Shown here: positions 6,410 through 7,850 of the stretch, piece after piece
Layout of the letters: each line of letters begins with the position of its first letter
Numbering within the stretch: position 1 is the stretch's first letter
DNA from: Methylococcaceae bacterium
GTDB lineage: Bacteria > Pseudomonadota > Gammaproteobacteria > Methylococcales > Methylococcaceae
Direction of reading: 5' to 3'
Assembly (NCBI GenBank): GCA_028678445.1
Contig: JAJRDJ010000488.1
Span: 1 to 7,850, forward strand
DNA: 7,850 bases
Position numbers and translations under genes: made by a program
The notes under the pieces: generated by a model
Told to the model about the DNA's origin: nothing
What the model saw: the letters and a program-made list of their open reading frames with translations, nothing else
Database searches by the model: none

Positions 6410-7264
6410 ATGCTGACCGTAAACTCCATCGCGGGTCTCCGTGAGCAGATCCATGTCTGGCGCCTCTCCGGGGATACGATTGCCTTCGTACCGACCATGG
6501 GCAACCTCCACGCCGGGCATGTCCATCTGGTGAAGGAAGCGCGCCGGCAGGCGGACCGCGTGGTGGTGAGCATCTTTGTCAACCCCTTGCAGTTCGGTCC
6601 CGGCGAAGATTTCGCCGCGTATCCCAGGACGCGGGACGAGGATGCCGGACGACTCCGGGCCGCGGGTGCCGATCTGCTGTTCATGCCCGAGGCGTCAGCA
6701 ATGTACCCCCTGGATGCCACCGCCATGAGTGTCGTGGAGGTGCCCGGACTTTCCGATGATTTGTGCGGCAGGTTCCGGCCGGGACATTTCCGTGGGGTGG
6801 CGACGGTCGTCCTGAAGCTATTCAATCAGGTGCAGCCGGATATTGCGGTGTTTGGCGAGAAGGATTATCAGCAATTGGTCATCATCCGCCGCATGGTGAA
6901 CGATCTTGATCTGCCGGTCCGTATTCTGAGTGTGCCGACAGTGCGGGAAACGAACGGCCTGGCCATGAGTTCCCGGAATGCCTACCTTACCGAGGCCGAG
7001 CGTGTAAAGGCGGCATTGCTGCACGCTGAACTCGAGCTAGCCCTTAAGGAGCTGAGCCAGGGACGGCGGGATTTTTCCACGATGGAAATCGAACATGCGA
7101 CCGCGCTGGAGTCAGCCGGATTCCAGGTGGATTACTTCGCCATTCGTCGCCAGCAGGATTTGCGGCAGCCGGATGCACATGAGCTGCAACTGGTCATCCT
7201 CGTTGCCGCCCGCCTCGGCCGGGCGCGACTGATCGACAATCTCAAGGTATCGTTGGCGGCGTGA
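6410..7264 (+). CDS. panC: Pantothenate synthetase (pantoate--beta-alanine ligase)
   Basis: PanC condenses pantoate with beta-alanine using ATP, through a pantoyl-adenylate, to make pantothenate. The 284-residue length is typical. Signatures in order: FVPTMGNLHAGH (26-37), which contains the HxxH-type ATP motif with H34 and H37; SIFVNPLQFGPGEDF (54-68), the pantoate-binding segment; GRFRPGHFRGVATVV (120-134); FGEKDYQQL (148-156); and the KMSKS-like loop MSSRNAYL (186-193). The smaller C-terminal domain ends with ARLIDNL. The ATG lies 17 bases after the panB stop, with no evident Shine-Dalgarno sequence, so it probably relies on the upstream genes. panD (aspartate decarboxylase, source of beta-alanine), which follows in some genomes, is absent here. 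The last 23 bases overlap the 3' end of the opposing LysR-family gene. Confidence 0.97.
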   Translation: MLTVNSIAGLREQIHVWRLSGDTIAFVPTMGNLHAGHVHLVKEARRQADRVVVSIFVNPLQFGPGEDFAAYPRTRDEDAGRLRAAGADLLFMPEASAMYPLDATAMSVVEVPGLSDDLCGRFRPGHFRGVATVVLKLFNQVQPDIAVFGEKDYQQLVIIRRMVNDLDLPVRILSVPTVRETNGLAMSSRNAYLTEAERVKAALLHAELELALKELSQGRRDFSTMEIEHATALESAGFQVDYFAIRRQQDLRQPDAHELQLVILVAARLGRARLIDNLKVSLAA

Positions 7265-7850
7265 TCCTGAGATCGGCCAATTTGTGCCCCATGGCCGCGA
7301 CGATAATGTCGTTTCTGACGTAATCATGGGCTTCATGGCGGACAAACTCGGAAAATTCGTTGGCGATGGACGACAAGCGTTTTCCCGCCCGCTTTACGAT
7401 GAACCACTGGCGCAGGATGGGAAAGGATTCCACGTCCAGCACCAGCAGCCGGCCGCTTTCCAGTTCGCGCTCGAGGGTGTGTATCGAGACGATGCCTAGC
7501 CCCAGACCCTCCTCTACGCCCTGCTTGATGGCTTCGTTGGTATTCATTTCCATGCTGACCGTCAGGTGAATGCCGCGCTCCGCAAGGAAGCGCTCCACCG
7601 AGTTGCGGGTGCCCGAGCCCATTTCCCGCATGATGAAGGTGGAGTCGGACAACTCCGGCAAAGCGATATTTTTTCGTCCGGCCAAGGGATGGCCGGACGG
7701 CGCGATTATTACCAGGGGGTTTATCAAAAAAGTCTCGGCTTCGAGTTCCTGGCTATCGGGAGGTTGCCCCATCAGCAGGAGGTCGGCCTCGTTATCCTCG
7801 AGATTCTGTAAGAGGCCCTTGCGGTTGGTGACCTTGAAACTGACCCGAAC
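7242..7850 (-). CDS. LysR-family transcriptional regulator, CbbR-like, C-terminal 202 residues (5' part beyond right edge)
   Basis: The visible part is the effector-binding (periplasmic-binding-protein-like) domain of a LysR-type regulator. The winged-helix DNA-binding N-terminus, about a third of the usual 300-320 residues, lies outside the window. My translation from the edge reads VRVSFKVTNRKGLLQNL, then NEADLLLMGQPP, NPLVIIAPSGHPLAG, FIMREMGSGTR, NEAIKQGVEEGLGLGIVS, and LESGRLLVLDVESFPILRQW. The runs VTNRKGLL, LLMGQPP and MREMGSGTR, and the ending of the domain, resemble the CbbR/CfxR group that activates Calvin-cycle operons. No cbb gene is visible, however, so the target is unknown and CbbR-like paralogues with other roles remain possible. 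The frame is open through the window edge, so the internal ATG at 7770-7772 is not the start. It converges on panC with a 23-bp overlap of coding ends. Confidence 0.88.
   Translation of the reverse strand, partial: VRVSFKVTNRKGLLQNLEDNEADLLLMGQPPDSQELEAETFLINPLVIIAPSGHPLAGRKNIALPELSDSTFIMREMGSGTRNSVERFLAERGIHLTVSMEMNTNEAIKQGVEEGLGLGIVSIHTLERELESGRLLVLDVESFPILRQWFIVKRAGKRLSSIANEFSEFVRHEAHDYVRNDIIVAAMGHKLADLRITPPTIP

Noticed and set aside
7770..7772. ATG as the start of a short 176-residue LysR-type protein
   Set aside because: The frame continues to the window edge with a further 26 codons that match the conserved effector-domain sequence, so the true start is outside.

Overview
This window looks like ordinary core chromosome from a GC-rich gammaproteobacterium. 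It carries a run of housekeeping genes and shows no mobile element, CRISPR array or RNA gene. Three things point to Gammaproteobacteria: the gene order pcnB-folK-panB-panC, which matches the well-known enterobacterial arrangement; a CmoB-type tRNA wobble modification enzyme; and a SlyD-type prolyl isomerase with a histidine-rich tail. The truncated LysR regulator at the right edge resembles CbbR (RuBisCO operon regulator) proteins. That hints at, but does not prove, an autotrophic or sulfur/hydrogen-oxidising lineage.

Layout, left to right. The 5' part of hemF (aerobic haem synthesis) runs leftward off the window. A 143-bp divergent region separates it from cmoB (tRNA U34 cmo5U synthesis), which runs rightward and is followed after 56 bp by rimO (methylthiolation of ribosomal protein S12). 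rimO converges on slyD (leftward), and a strong GC-rich nested hairpin lies between their stop codons. A divergent control region then separates slyD from pcnB (poly(A) polymerase I). pcnB overlaps folK, and panB and panC follow with short gaps; together they form a likely four-gene operon for RNA polyadenylation, folate synthesis and pantothenate synthesis. panC converges on, and overlaps by 23 bp, the 3' end of a LysR-family gene whose DNA-binding N-terminus lies beyond the right edge.

The most interesting point is the start of pcnB. The reading frame has no ATG, GTG or TTG where the conserved N-terminus begins, but it has an ATT that lines up with the known AUU start of Escherichia coli pcnB. 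Smaller points are an exact 11-bp tandem duplication that moves the folK stop just ahead of panB, the structured rimO/slyD hairpin without a T-tract, the 3' overlap of panC with the CbbR-like gene, and a shortened loop in PanB. I found no sign of an undescribed multi-gene system here.
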